Assembly (NCBI RefSeq): GCF_900100155.1
Contig: NZ_FMTP01000001.1
Span: 496,001-560,000 of the forward strand
Direction of reading: 5' to 3'
Source of the DNA: Ancylobacter rudongensis
GTDB taxonomy: Bacteria; Pseudomonadota; Alphaproteobacteria; Rhizobiales; Xanthobacteraceae
DNA length: 64,000 nucleotides
Positions 22,916-33,395 of this stretch are shown here, piece by piece (the stretch's first letter is position 1; each line of letters begins with the position of its first letter). The position numbers and the translations under genes are program-made. The notes under the pieces are model-generated. The model had not been told where the DNA came from. It worked only from the letters and a program-made list of their open reading frames with translations, and did not search any database.

Positions 22916-23839
22916 ATGCGTATCGAGGCTTCTCCCGTAACCGCTGCCGGCGTGCACGGCGTCTCGTCACCCGCTTCGTCCACCGGGGCTGCCGCCGTGT
23001 CGTCTGTCCGTACGCCTGCCGCCCTGCGCGCGCCGACCATCCTCGTATTCGATTCCGGGCTCGGCGGGCTGTCGGTGTTCCGCGAGCTGGCGCGCACGCG
23101 TCCGGATGCGCGTTTCATCTATGCTGCGGACGACGCCGCCTTTCCCTATGGCGCGCTGAGCGAGACGGCACTCGTCGCGCGGGTGATGGCGGTGATGGAG
23201 CATCTGATCGCCCGCACCGCCCCCGATGCCGTCGTCGTCTCCTGCAACACCGCCTCGACGCTGGTGCTGCCGCCGCTGCGGGCGCGCTTCCCCATTCCCT
23301 TTGTCGGCACCGTGCCGGCGATCAAGCCGGCCTGCGAAAGCTCGCTCACCCGGCAGGTCAGCGTGCTGGCCACCCCCGGCACGGTGCGGCGCGACTACAC
23401 GCAGAAGCTCATCCATGATTTCGCCGGCGATTGCCGGGTGACGCTGGTCGGCTCCACCCGGCTGGCGCCGCTGGCCGAGGCGGCGATGCGCGGGGACGCG
23501 GTGAGCGACGAGGAGATCGCCGCCGAGATCGCCCCCGCCTTCGTGCGCGAGGGGCGCGCGCGCACCGATACCGTCGTCCTCGCCTGCACCCATTACCCGC
23601 TGCTGCTCGACCGGCTGCAGAAGGTGGCGCCGTGGCCGGTGCGCTGGATCGACCCCGCGCCGGCGATCGCCCGCCGCCTGTCCTCGCTGATCGGCCCGGT
23701 CGCCTTCGCCGCCAGCCCGGCGCCGATGCGGCTGTTCTCCACCGGCCAGCCGCTCGATCCGGCGCTGGTCGAGCGCATTGGCGGGCGGCGCACGCGGGCG
23801 GGCGAGATCCTGGTCATGGACGCGCCCGCTCCCGCGTGA
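22916..23839 (+). CDS. murI: glutamate racemase
   Basis: Makes D-glutamate for peptidoglycan. 307 residues with the two catalytic cysteines Cys110 in VSCNTAST and Cys224 in LACTHYPLL, and the FDSGLGGLSV loop at 45-54. The first 40 residues are an extra Ala/Ser/Val-rich N-terminal extension before the enzyme core. ATG 22916 has GGAGG seven bases before it, so the extension seems to be translated. The gene follows trmJ by 62 bp and precedes a lytic transglycosylase, a cell-wall pairing. Confidence 0.94.
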   Translation: MRIEASPVTAAGVHGVSSPASSTGAAAVSSVRTPAALRAPTILVFDSGLGGLSVFRELARTRPDARFIYAADDAAFPYGALSETALVARVMAVMEHLIARTAPDAVVVSCNTASTLVLPPLRARFPIPFVGTVPAIKPACESSLTRQVSVLATPGTVRRDYTQKLIHDFAGDCRVTLVGSTRLAPLAEAAMRGDAVSDEEIAAEIAPAFVREGRARTDTVVLACTHYPLLLDRLQKVAPWPVRWIDPAPAIARRLSSLIGPVAFAASPAPMRLFSTGQPLDPALVERIGGRRTRAGEILVMDAPAPA

Positions 23840-23909
23840 TCCACTGGCGAAGGCGCCTTGTCGGCGCCGTGATCCCTGCCCAACATGCCGTAACGGCAGG
23901 AGCCTTGAC

Positions 23910-25175
23910 GTGACGCGCGATCCTTTCAACGCCCCTCATCCGGCGATGCCTTCAACCCGCCGGGCCTTCCTTTTCGCTGCGGCGGCGAGCCTTGGCAGCC
24001 TCGCGCTCGGTGGCGACGCCGGCGCCCAGGTGGCCAAGCAGCGATTCGAGGCCTGGGTGGTGACGTTCCAGTCCCGCGCCCGGGCCAAGGGCATCTCCGA
24101 TGCCGTCTATGAGCGGGTGATGGGCGGGCTGCGACCCGATACCTCCGTCTACGCCAAGGACAGCGCCCAGCCAGAATTTCGCGAGCAGCTCTGGCAATAT
24201 CTCAACCGCCGCATTTCTGACTGGCGGCTGATCACCGGCCGGGCGGCGGCGAAGGAGAACGCCGCGCTGATGAAGCGCCTGCAGAAGGACTTCGGCGTCG
24301 AGCCGGACGTGCTGCTCGGCCTGTGGGGCATGGAAAGCGCCTTTGGTGAGCTGGTGCTGGACGAGGACCACATGAAGCCGGTCTTCCCCGCGTTGGCGGC
24401 GCTGGCCTGGGGCGAGCCGCGCCGGCGCGCCTATTGGGAAACCGAGCTGCTCAACGCCCTCGCCATCGTCCAGCGCGGCTGGGCCAGCGCCGACGAGATG
24501 CTCGGCTCCTGGGCCGGGGCGATGGGGCACACGCAATGGATGCCGGAAGTCTGGCTCAATCTCGGCGTCGACTATGACGGTAATGGCGCGCCCTCGCCCT
24601 ATAGCGTGCCGGACGCGCTGGCGGGCTCCTCGCTCTACCTGATCAAGCGCGGCAAGTACCAGCGCGGCCTGCCCTGGGGCTTCGAGGTGCGGATGGACGG
24701 CGTGCCGGAGAAATACGCCGATGCCAAGGCGTGGCGCACCGTGGCGGAGTGGAGCAAGCTCGGCGTGACGCCGGCCGGCGGCGGGCGCTTTTCGCTGCCC
24801 AAGGCGCGCGCCCGGCTGTGGGCGCCGGTGGGGCCGGAAGGCCCGTGCTTCCTGCTGACGCAGAATTTCTACGCCGTGCGCAGCTACAACCCGTCGATGA
24901 ACTACGCCCTCGCCGTCTGCCATCTCGGCGACCGGGTGCTGGGCGGCGATCCCTTTATCACCCCCTTCCCGGGCGGCGAGCGCCCGCTGACCCTGGCCGA
25001 AATCCAGGACGTGCAGCGCCGGCTGACCCGTGCGGGTTTCGACACCGGCGGCGTCGATGGCCGGGTCGGCAACATGACCATGCGGGCGGTGGCGAATTTC
25101 CAGCGCAAGATGGGGGTGGAGCCCGACGGCTATGCCAGCCTTGAAGTGCTCGCGGCGCTGCGCGGGGGACGGTAA
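23910..25175 (+). CDS. lytic murein transglycosylase, MltB family, with peptidoglycan-binding domain
   Basis: 421 residues. A secretion signal with twin arginines (STRRAFLFAAAASLGSLALGG) ends in AGAQ. The catalytic SLT-type domain has GLWGMESAFGELV, with the Glu acting as acid, and the MltB blocks WAGAMGHTQWMPE and DALAGSSLYL. A PG_binding_1 domain closes the protein (LAEIQDVQRRLTRAGFDTG). GTG 23910 is chosen because AGGAG lies seven bases before it; ATG 23946 gives a shorter signal peptide. It cuts glycan strands in the periplasm with 1,6-anhydro product. Confidence 0.9.
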   Translation: MTRDPFNAPHPAMPSTRRAFLFAAAASLGSLALGGDAGAQVAKQRFEAWVVTFQSRARAKGISDAVYERVMGGLRPDTSVYAKDSAQPEFREQLWQYLNRRISDWRLITGRAAAKENAALMKRLQKDFGVEPDVLLGLWGMESAFGELVLDEDHMKPVFPALAALAWGEPRRRAYWETELLNALAIVQRGWASADEMLGSWAGAMGHTQWMPEVWLNLGVDYDGNGAPSPYSVPDALAGSSLYLIKRGKYQRGLPWGFEVRMDGVPEKYADAKAWRTVAEWSKLGVTPAGGGRFSLPKARARLWAPVGPEGPCFLLTQNFYAVRSYNPSMNYALAVCHLGDRVLGGDPFITPFPGGERPLTLAEIQDVQRRLTRAGFDTGGVDGRVGNMTMRAVANFQRKMGVEPDGYASLEVLAALRGGR

Positions 25176-25187
25176 GCGATTTGATCG

Positions 25188-25278
25188 CGTCATCCCGGCC
25201 GCAGCGAACCGGAGAGCCGGGATCTTTCCCATCGCGACGAGCGATCCCGGTTCGGCCTATCGGCCGTCCGGGATGACG
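25188..25278. repeat. REP-like intergenic inverted repeat
   Basis: CGTCATCCCGG (25188-25198) is inverted as CCGGGATGACG (25268-25278). Within it AGCCGGGATC and GATCCCGGTT form an inner stem. The CGTCATCCCGG...CCGGGATGACG form is a common extragenic palindrome in alphaproteobacteria. It fills most of the 301-bp gap before rpsD; the rpsD promoter and leader follow. Confidence 0.8.
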
Positions 25279-25476
25279 GAATGGCGACAGGAGCTTGACC
25301 TCCAGGCCTTTTGTGCCTATGCACCCGACCACGCGCGGGGCTGGAAACGGCCCCGTGTCGTGTTTCACGCACCCGTGGGTCGGTCCGGCGCGTTCGGACC
25401 ATCCTGTCGGCTCCCGAAATGGGGGTAGAGGAGGGGGCGCGATCCAACCCGCAACGATATGCGAGAGGACCAGCGC

Positions 25477-26094
25477 ATGAGCAAGCGCATTTCGGCCAAG
25501 CACAAGCTTGACCGTCGTATGGGCGAAAACATCTGGGGTCGCCCGAAGAGCCCCATCAACAAGCGTGAATACGGCCCCGGCCAGCACGGCCAGCGCCGCA
25601 AGGGCAAGGTTTCCGACTTCGGCGTGCAGCTGCGCGCCAAGCAGAAGCTGAAGGGCTATTACGGCTCGATCGGCGAGAAGCAGTTCTATGCGGTCTATGT
25701 CGAGGCCTCGCGCCTCAAGGGCGACACCGGCGCCAACCTGATCGGCCTGCTCGAGCGCCGTCTCGACGCGGTGATCTACCGCGCCAAGTTCGTCCCCACC
25801 GTGTTCGCCGCCCGCCAGTTCGTGAGCCACGGCCACATCAAGGTGAACGGCCGCCGCGTCAACATCCCGTCCTACCAGGTGAAGGTCGGCGATGTGATCG
25901 AGGTCAAGGAAGCTTCCCGCCAGCTCGTTCTGGTGCTGGAAGCCGTTGCCTCCGGCGAGCGCGACACCCCGGACTATCTCGAAGTTGACCACTCCAAGAT
26001 GACGGCCAAGTTCGTCCGCATCCCGGAGCTCAACGAGGTGCCCTATCCGGTCGTGATGGAGCCCAACCTCGTCGTCGAATTCTATTCGCGCTGA
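25477..26094 (+). CDS. rpsD: 30S ribosomal protein S4
   Basis: 205 residues with the S4 N-terminal domain ([19 protein letters not shown]) and the S4 RNA-binding module ([36 protein letters not shown]). S4 nucleates 30S assembly by binding the 5' domain of 16S rRNA. It is monocistronic here, as in many Rhizobiales, and is followed by a strong intrinsic terminator. ATG 25477 starts the canonical [10 protein letters not shown]. Confidence 0.98.
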   Translation: MSKRISAKHKLDRRMGENIWGRPKSPINKREYGPGQHGQRRKGKVSDFGVQLRAKQKLKGYYGSIGEKQFYAVYVEASRLKGDTGANLIGLLERRLDAVIYRAKFVPTVFAARQFVSHGHIKVNGRRVNIPSYQVKVGDVIEVKEASRQLVLVLEAVASGERDTPDYLEVDHSKMTAKFVRIPELNEVPYPVVMEPNLVVEFYSR

Positions 26095-26118
26095 TCCCTC
26101 ATCGGATCGCGAGAAACG

Positions 26119-26156
26119 AAAAGCCGCCCGGTTGGGCGGCTTTTTTGTTGGGCGGG
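26119..26156 (+). terminator. rpsD intrinsic terminator, first copy of a 38-bp repeat
   Basis: Stem GCCGCCC (26123-26129) and GGGCGGC (26134-26140) around GGTT, then six T. Bases 26119-26156 are identical to 26687-26724. Confidence 0.92.
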
Positions 26157-26686
26157 CGTCGGGGCGGCTTCCCCATGAGGATGCCAGCATCCGCCGCATG
26201 AGCGTCCTGCCGCTGGAGCCGAATGACGAGGGAGCCATCCAGCGTGCCCGCCACAGGACACTTGAAACCACCGCCCCGCTGTGGTCGATGGTGCCGGCGT
26301 CAGCATGCCCGCTGCGGCACCCTGATCAGCAAGGTCCGCGCCGGGCGGCACGCTGACGGCCAAAGACAGCCTCACCAGCTGGTGGGACACGATCTGGTTA
26401 ATGGAAGTGAAGTGCACATGAGTGGAAATAAAGTGAGCGTCATCCGGAAGATCTGGCGCGCGCCGCAGCTGAAGGTCATCGGTCTGCCTGTCGCGACACT
26501 ACAGTTTAACGGTGGCGCGGGGGATGCCACCACCGGCAGCTGAGGTGCCTCTGGCGCGTCTGCCCAAGGTCCCGGGCGGGTGTTCCACAGCCGCCCTTGT
26601 GTGTCACACGGTCGTCTTCACCGTGCCTCTGCGAACTTCCCGCAAGCTGGCCGGGTCACGCGGGCTGTATCCAGCTCTCTCGTACA
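26157..26686. other. segment between the two terminator copies
   Basis: 530 bases with one candidate gene, the 41-codon peptide at 26418. The remainder has no open frame that resembles a protein family on either strand and may hold the decayed remains of coding DNA. GTGTGTCACAC-like and GGCGG...CCGCC dyads occur after the peptide stop. Confidence 0.5.
26418..26543 (+). CDS. small peptide with lasso-leader-like WxxPxL motif (candidate RiPP precursor)
   Basis: A 41-residue open frame beginning MSGNKVSVIRK and ending NGGAGDATTGS. Its centre reads W-RA-P-Q-L-KVI-G-LPVA-T, close to the (Y/W)xxPxLxxxG...T leader pattern that B1-type recognition proteins bind in lasso-peptide precursors. The glycine-rich tail contains an Asp, but the possible core is very short and no cyclase, protease or recognition-element gene is nearby. 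The ribosome site is weak (GGAAG about ten bases before ATG). I cannot show that it is expressed; it may be an orphan leader, a relic, or a chance frame. Confidence 0.4.
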   Translation: MSGNKVSVIRKIWRAPQLKVIGLPVATLQFNGGAGDATTGS

Positions 26687-26724
26687 AAAAGCCGCCCGGT
26701 TGGGCGGCTTTTTTGTTGGGCGGG
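26687..26724. terminator. second copy of the rpsD-type terminator, bidirectional
   Basis: Identical over 38 bp to 26119-26156. Here it also sits about 20 bp beyond the stop of the minus-strand HEAT-like gene, and its A5 tract gives a U-run in that direction, so it could end transcripts from both sides. Confidence 0.85.
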
Positions 26725-26738
26725 GCGGCCAATATGTC

Positions 26739-27443
26739 TCACTCCGTGGCTGGCAACCGCGGCGCAGATGGAATGCGCCGCCGCTTTTGCCTGAGGTGGA
26801 GAGAGTGTTCCAACCCGCACAACACGAAGCTGTCTTCTTCCGCAATCGTGGTTCGAATGTTGCGAATGCTCTCTCCTGACCTTACACGCCGTGCAATGGC
26901 GAGCGCTCGATCGGATCGCTGAAGGGCCTCGGCCCGCCAGATGTCCAGCCATCGACGGTTAGAGGGCCTCGGTGTTGGTAAAGATAGGCCAGCCCCGGTG
27001 CTTACCAGCGTGCAGAAGTGGTCGAACGAGCCGGTGGGTGCATCTATCGCCCAACGGATGCTGCACAGCCGTACGGTCAAATCCCTATCGTGAAGGCATT
27101 TTGCCAACGCGTCGGCGATCCTCGCATCGTACAGGCGCGTATCTGTCACGAACTTTACGAAGGCGCGGCGGCAGTCGGAGAGGTTGTCATCGGCGAAGCC
27201 GACAATAGCCTCGTACAGCGCCTCGTGAGCGGTTGCGGCTTCCTCAATGAGGAAGGCTGCCCGGCTCCGCGCGGCACTGCTTTCCGATTGCATCAGCGCG
27301 ACCAACAGCGGCAGATCGATGCCTGCCCTGCAGCGCTTGATGAGTTCCCAATCGGCTTCGTATCGCGAGTCGGGGTCGCACGAGGGCGACGCACCTTGGG
27401 CGATCAGTTCGGCGGTCGAAACGCCGGAGATTGCGCTGGGCAT
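26739..27443 (-). CDS. HEAT-repeat-like protein of unknown function
   Basis: 234 residues from ATG 27443 (GTG 27464 is also possible; a stop lies just above it). The middle shows paired amphipathic helices in HEAT/ARM style, for example DLPLLVALMQSESSAARSRA, EALYEAIVGFADDNLSDCRR and DARIADALAKCLHDRDLTVR. I do not recognise the family. The DNA uses many A/T-ending codons, unlike the GC-rich genes on both sides, which suggests acquisition. No ribosome site is evident, and the start is only about 30 bases after the grxD terminator. A scaffold or immunity-type role would be a guess. Confidence 0.65.
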   Translation of the reverse strand: MPSAISGVSTAELIAQGASPSCDPDSRYEADWELIKRCRAGIDLPLLVALMQSESSAARSRAAFLIEEAATAHEALYEAIVGFADDNLSDCRRAFVKFVTDTRLYDARIADALAKCLHDRDLTVRLCSIRWAIDAPTGSFDHFCTLVSTGAGLSLPTPRPSNRRWLDIWRAEALQRSDRALAIARRVRSGESIRNIRTTIAEEDSFVLCGLEHSLHLRQKRRRIPSAPRLPATE

Positions 27444-27475
27444 GCATACAGCCCGCGAGCGCACGGGCGATTAGA

Positions 27476-27517
27476 GCAAAAAGCCCCGCCACTCGAACAC
27501 GAATGGCAGGGCTTTGC
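27476..27517 (-). terminator. grxD intrinsic terminator
   Basis: On the minus strand AGCCCTGCCA pairs with TGGCGGGGCT (one G-U pair) and is followed by five T. It lies about 60 bp past the grxD stop and directly before the HEAT-like gene. Confidence 0.85.
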
Positions 27518-27577
27518 AATGTTTGGCCTCGGACAGCCCGCTGTCAGAAAGCTCCAGCCGCAGTAGAGTCAGAAACC

Positions 27578-27916
<339 letters not shown>

Positions 27917-27988
27917 GGCGTGCCTTTCGCCCTTGCGGGCCTCACGAGAGGGGGTCGTGGCGGCGCGGGTGGGGGGCGCCGGCCGCCT

Positions 27989-28222
27989 TCAGTCGGGTAC
28001 ATTGGTCTGAAGGGCGAGGGCGTGCAACACGCCGCCCATCTGGCCCTTCAGCGTCGCATAGACCATCTGATGCTGCTGCACGCGGCTCTTGCCGCGAAAG
28101 CTCTCGGCGATCACGGTCGCGGCATAGTGATTGCCGTCGCCGGCGAGATCGCGAATCTCGACCGAGGCGTCCGGCAGGCCTTCCTTGATCAGCCTCTCGA
28201 TTTCGGCTGCTTCCATTGCCAT
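27989..28222 (-). CDS. BolA family protein (Fe-S/glutaredoxin partner)
   Basis: 77 residues of the BolA/IbaG fold with EIRDLAGDGNHYAATVIAESF and the helix RVQQHQMVYATL; His51 matches the conserved cluster-ligand histidine in Grx-BolA complexes. It is located between purL and grxD, all on the minus strand; the 13-bp gap to purL suggests one transcript. It is likely the BolA2/YrbA type rather than the morphogene BolA1, given its short length. Confidence 0.92.
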   Translation of the reverse strand: MAMEAAEIERLIKEGLPDASVEIRDLAGDGNHYAATVIAESFRGKSRVQQHQMVYATLKGQMGGVLHALALQTNVPD

Positions 28223-28235
28223 CAGACAGGCTCCC

Positions 28236-30449
<2,214 letters not shown>

Positions 30450-30494
30450 GCGAAGGCCGTCATTCCGTTACGCGGTCGGGCAGGGCGGGCGAGG

Positions 30495-31193
30495 TCACGC
30501 CTTTTCCAGCGCGCCGACGAGGCTCTCGAACAAAGCGCGGCCGTCGGTCGGGCCGACCAGCGGGTCCACATGGTTTTCGGGGTGCGGCATCAGGCCGAGC
30601 ACATTCAGCTTCTCGGAGACGATGCCGGCAATGGAATTGGCGGCGCCGTTCAGCACCTGCGCGTCGTCGCGGTGCCCGTCCGGCATCACATAGCGGAACA
30701 GCACCCGGCCTTCCTCCTCCAGCCGCTTCAGCGTGGTGGCATCGGCGGTGTAGTTGCCCTCGCCATGGGCGACGGGATAGCGCACGATGGCGCCCCGTGC
30801 GTAGCGGCGGGTGAAGGGGGTGTCGTTGCGCTCGACCTTCAGCAGCGCCTCGCGGCAGATGAAGCGCAGCCGGGCATTGCGCACGAGCACGCCGGGCAGC
30901 AGGCCGCTCTCGCACAGGATCTGGAAGCCGTTGCAGATGCCGAGCACCAGCCCGCCGCGCGCGGCATGGGCGCGCACCGCCTCCATGATCGGGGCGCGGG
31001 CGGCGATGGCGCCGCAGCGCAGATAGTCGCCATAGGAAAAGCCGCCCGGCAGGACCACGAGGTCGGTGCCCTGGGGGAGCGCGGTGTCGGCGTGCCAGAC
31101 CATGGCCGGCTTGACGCCCGACACCATGTGGAGCGCGCGTGCGACATCGCCCTCGCGGTTGGAGCCGGGAAAGACGAGGACGGCGGATTTCAT
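30495..31193 (-). CDS. purQ: phosphoribosylformylglycinamidine synthase subunit PurQ
   Basis: Class I glutamine amidotransferase subunit (232 residues) that supplies ammonia to PurL. The nucleophile Cys is in LGICNGFQIL and the His/Glu pair in GLMPHPENHVD. It begins MKSAVLVFPGSNREGD, the family-typical start. It lies 4 bp after purS and 45 bp before purL. Confidence 0.97.
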   Translation of the reverse strand: MKSAVLVFPGSNREGDVARALHMVSGVKPAMVWHADTALPQGTDLVVLPGGFSYGDYLRCGAIAARAPIMEAVRAHAARGGLVLGICNGFQILCESGLLPGVLVRNARLRFICREALLKVERNDTPFTRRYARGAIVRYPVAHGEGNYTADATTLKRLEEEGRVLFRYVMPDGHRDDAQVLNGAANSIAGIVSEKLNVLGLMPHPENHVDPLVGPTDGRALFESLVGALEKA

Positions 31194-31197
31194 GGCG

Positions 31198-31440
31198 TCA
31201 GTCCACGAGCTCGATGCGGTAGGTTTCGATCACCGTATTGGCGAGCAGCTTCTCGCAGGCGTCCTTGAGGGTCGCCTCGGCCTTGGCCGCATCGCTGGTG
31301 TCCAGCTCGACATCGAAGACCTTGCCCTGGCGGACACTGGAGACGCCGGGGACGCCGAGCGAGCGCAGGGCGCCCTCAATGGCCTTGCCCTGCGGATCGA
31401 GCACGGCGGATTTCAGGGTGACGAGGACGCGCGCCTTCAT
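31198..31440 (-). CDS. purS: phosphoribosylformylglycinamidine synthase subunit PurS
   Basis: 80 residues; MKARVLVTLKSAVLDPQGKA and the terminal ANTVIETYRIEL are characteristic of PurS, the dimer that bridges PurL and PurQ. It is the first gene of purS-purQ-purL and is separated from purC by a terminator. Confidence 0.95.
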   Translation of the reverse strand: MKARVLVTLKSAVLDPQGKAIEGALRSLGVPGVSSVRQGKVFDVELDTSDAAKAEATLKDACEKLLANTVIETYRIELVD

Positions 31441-31478
31441 GGATCACTCTCGGGCAGGTTCGTGCGACAGAAGCAGCG

Positions 31479-31511
31479 GAAAAAACAGAAACGGGGGCTT
31501 TGAGGCCCCCG
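31479..31511 (-). terminator. purC intrinsic terminator
   Basis: CGGGGGC (31492-31498) pairs with GCCCCCG (31505-31511); on the minus strand it is followed by GTTTCTGTTTTTT. It separates purC from purSQL. Confidence 0.85.
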
Positions 31512-31592
31512 CCTACCATTTGGCCGCGAACGGCTCAATGCTGGAATGCGGAATGGCTGACCCGAGGGCAGCGCATCGCGCATCCGGCATCA

Positions 31593-32372
31593 TCACTCTT
31601 CGGGTTCGGACTTCACCAGAACCGGGCCGCCCGTCTGGACGCGCTCGTTCTCGGACATGATGCCGAGGCGACGGGCGACTTCCGAATAGGCTTCGACCAG
31701 CCCGCCCATGTCGCGGCGGAAACGGTCCTTGTCGAGCTTGTCGTTCGACTTGATGTCCCACAGCCGGCAGGAATCCGGGCTGATCTCGTCGGCGACGACG
31801 ATGCGCATCATGTCGTTTTCCCATAGGCGGCCGCATTCCATCTTGAAGTCCACAAGACGGATGCCGACGCCGAGGAAAAGGCCGGAGAGGAAATCGTTGA
31901 CGCGGATCGCCAGGGCGATGATGTCGTCGATTTCCTGCGTCGTGGCCCAGCCGAACGCGGTGATGTGCTCTTCCGACACCAGCGGGTCGTTGAGCGCGTC
32001 GTTCTTGTAATAGAACTCGATGATCGAGCGCGGGAGCTGGGTGCCTTCTTCGATGCCGAGACGGGTCGACAGCGAGCCGGCGGCGACATTGCGCACGACG
32101 ACTTCCAGCGGGATGATCTCGACCTCGCGGATGAGCTGCTCGCGCATGTTCAGCCGCTTGATGAAATGCGTGGGGACACCGATCTCGTTCAGTCTCAGGA
32201 AGACATATTCCGAGATGCGGTTGTTCAGCACGCCCTTGCCGTCGATGACATCGTGCTTCTTGTTGTTGAAGGCGGTGGCGTCATCCTTGAAGTGCTGGAT
32301 CAGGGTGCCGGGCTCAGGACCTTCATACAGGACCTTCGCCTTACCTTCATAAATGCGGCGGCGGCGGCTCAT
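31593..32372 (-). CDS. purC: SAICAR synthetase
   Basis: Ligates aspartate to CAIR in purine synthesis. 259 residues: [14 protein letters not shown] start, [38 protein letters not shown] and VDFKMECGR, ending with [15 protein letters not shown] 32372 (M-S-R-R-R) is favoured over ATG 32402 because it matches the family N-terminus. The divergent upstream region is shared with the DUF1476 gene. Confidence 0.95.
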   Translation of the reverse strand: MSRRRRIYEGKAKVLYEGPEPGTLIQHFKDDATAFNNKKHDVIDGKGVLNNRISEYVFLRLNEIGVPTHFIKRLNMREQLIREVEIIPLEVVVRNVAAGSLSTRLGIEEGTQLPRSIIEFYYKNDALNDPLVSEEHITAFGWATTQEIDDIIALAIRVNDFLSGLFLGVGIRLVDFKMECGRLWENDMMRIVVADEISPDSCRLWDIKSNDKLDKDRFRRDMGGLVEAYSEVARRLGIMSENERVQTGGPVLVKSEPEE

Positions 32373-32719
32373 GGGTGGGTACCGTCGGTTGAGGAAGTCC
32401 ATTAGGATGCCGGGGCTCCGGTTCCGGGTTCACGGCTGGGGGCGCCGCACGTCTGCGCGAACTCTCGGCGCTCTGACGATTCGTCTCGCATTGGTGCTGA
32501 CACCCACGCGCGGACACTAGCCCATCGGGGGGGCGGATACAAACGCCGCCACGCGCTACCGCGCCAGAGGTGCCGGCCGGTGCGGCGTCATCCACCGCGA
32601 AGCGATGCCGGTGAGCGTCACATTGCCGTAGGGCAATGCGCGCGGCGTCGACGGCGTTGATTTGGAACCGGGGTCGCGATAATCAAGCCCACGCTTTTAC
32701 CGAGACACGGGGCGATCAC
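32373..32719. other. divergent region between purC and the DUF1476 gene
   Basis: 347 bases. It must carry promoters for both neighbours. No open frame in it looks like a protein; I see no convincing -35/-10 pair, riboswitch or repeat. Confidence 0.5.
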
Positions 32720-33043
32720 ATGAGCACGTTCGACGAGCGCGGAGATGCGTTCGAGTCCAAGTACGCCCACGACCAGACCCTGCGCTTCAAGGCGATGGCG
32801 CGGCGCAACAAGGCCCTCGGCCTGTGGGCGGCCGAGAAGCTCGGCCTGACGGGCGAGGAGGCGAGCGCCTATGCCGGCTCCGTCGTCGCGGCCGATCTGG
32901 AAGAGGCCGGCGACGAGGACGTCTACCGCAAGCTGAAGGCCGACTTCGACGCCAAGGGCGTCGATGTTTCCGAGCACCGCATCCGCCGGACCATGGACGA
33001 GCTGCTGGCCGAGGCGATCGAGACACTGAAGAAGGACGGCTGA
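32720..33043 (+). CDS. DUF1476 protein, F1-ATPase inhibitor zeta subunit
   Basis: 107 residues of the alphaproteobacterial zeta-subunit family, described as an inhibitor of ATP hydrolysis by F1 in Paracoccus. It begins STFDERGDAFESKYAHD; the N-terminal segment is the inhibitory one and the rest is a four-helix bundle (FKAMARRNKALGLWAAEKLGL). ATG 32720 is preferred over the open frame upstream. It stands alone and far from ATP synthase genes; the ATP12 chaperone at 1099 is the other F1 factor in the window. Confidence 0.92.
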   Translation: MSTFDERGDAFESKYAHDQTLRFKAMARRNKALGLWAAEKLGLTGEEASAYAGSVVAADLEEAGDEDVYRKLKADFDAKGVDVSEHRIRRTMDELLAEAIETLKKDG

Positions 33044-33395
33044 CGCTTCGCTCCAGCTGCCACGAGGCACGAGCGCCGGCCGGTGACACCCGGCCGGCGA
33101 GGCATTACCGGCCGGCCCAGCTCGCGCGCCGTGCTGCCCATGGCGGGCCCGTTCGCCCCGCCCGGCAAGACCCTTTCCCTGTAGCTCTCTCCCGCCTGCC
33201 GCCCCGCTTCGGATGCGGGACGCAGGCGCCCGCCCACCGTCTCGCCGGCTGCGGCCCAGACGCCTGCGCGGCCCGCGCTGCCGGCAGTCGATAGGTAATG
33301 CAACCAATTTCGCCCGATTCGATTGGTACCGAGGATGGATATCGATCGGGTCCGCCGGGAAACGTGGCCTCAGGCGCTCCCGCAGGGAGGTTCAC
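33044..33395. other. intergenic region after the DUF1476 gene, with GC hairpin
   Basis: 352 bases. A strong hairpin CGCCGGCCGG (33074-33083) / CCGGCCGGCG (33090-33099) with loop TGACAC follows the stop, with a further CCGGCCGG at about 33108; no T-run. From about 33290 to 33350 it becomes AT-richer and probably holds the promoter of the SH3 protein. Confidence 0.6.

Noticed and set aside
27018-27566. 182-codon plus-strand frame opposite the HEAT-like gene
   Set aside because: The minus strand shows regular amphipathic helices, while the plus frame runs through the grxD terminator and lacks a pattern.
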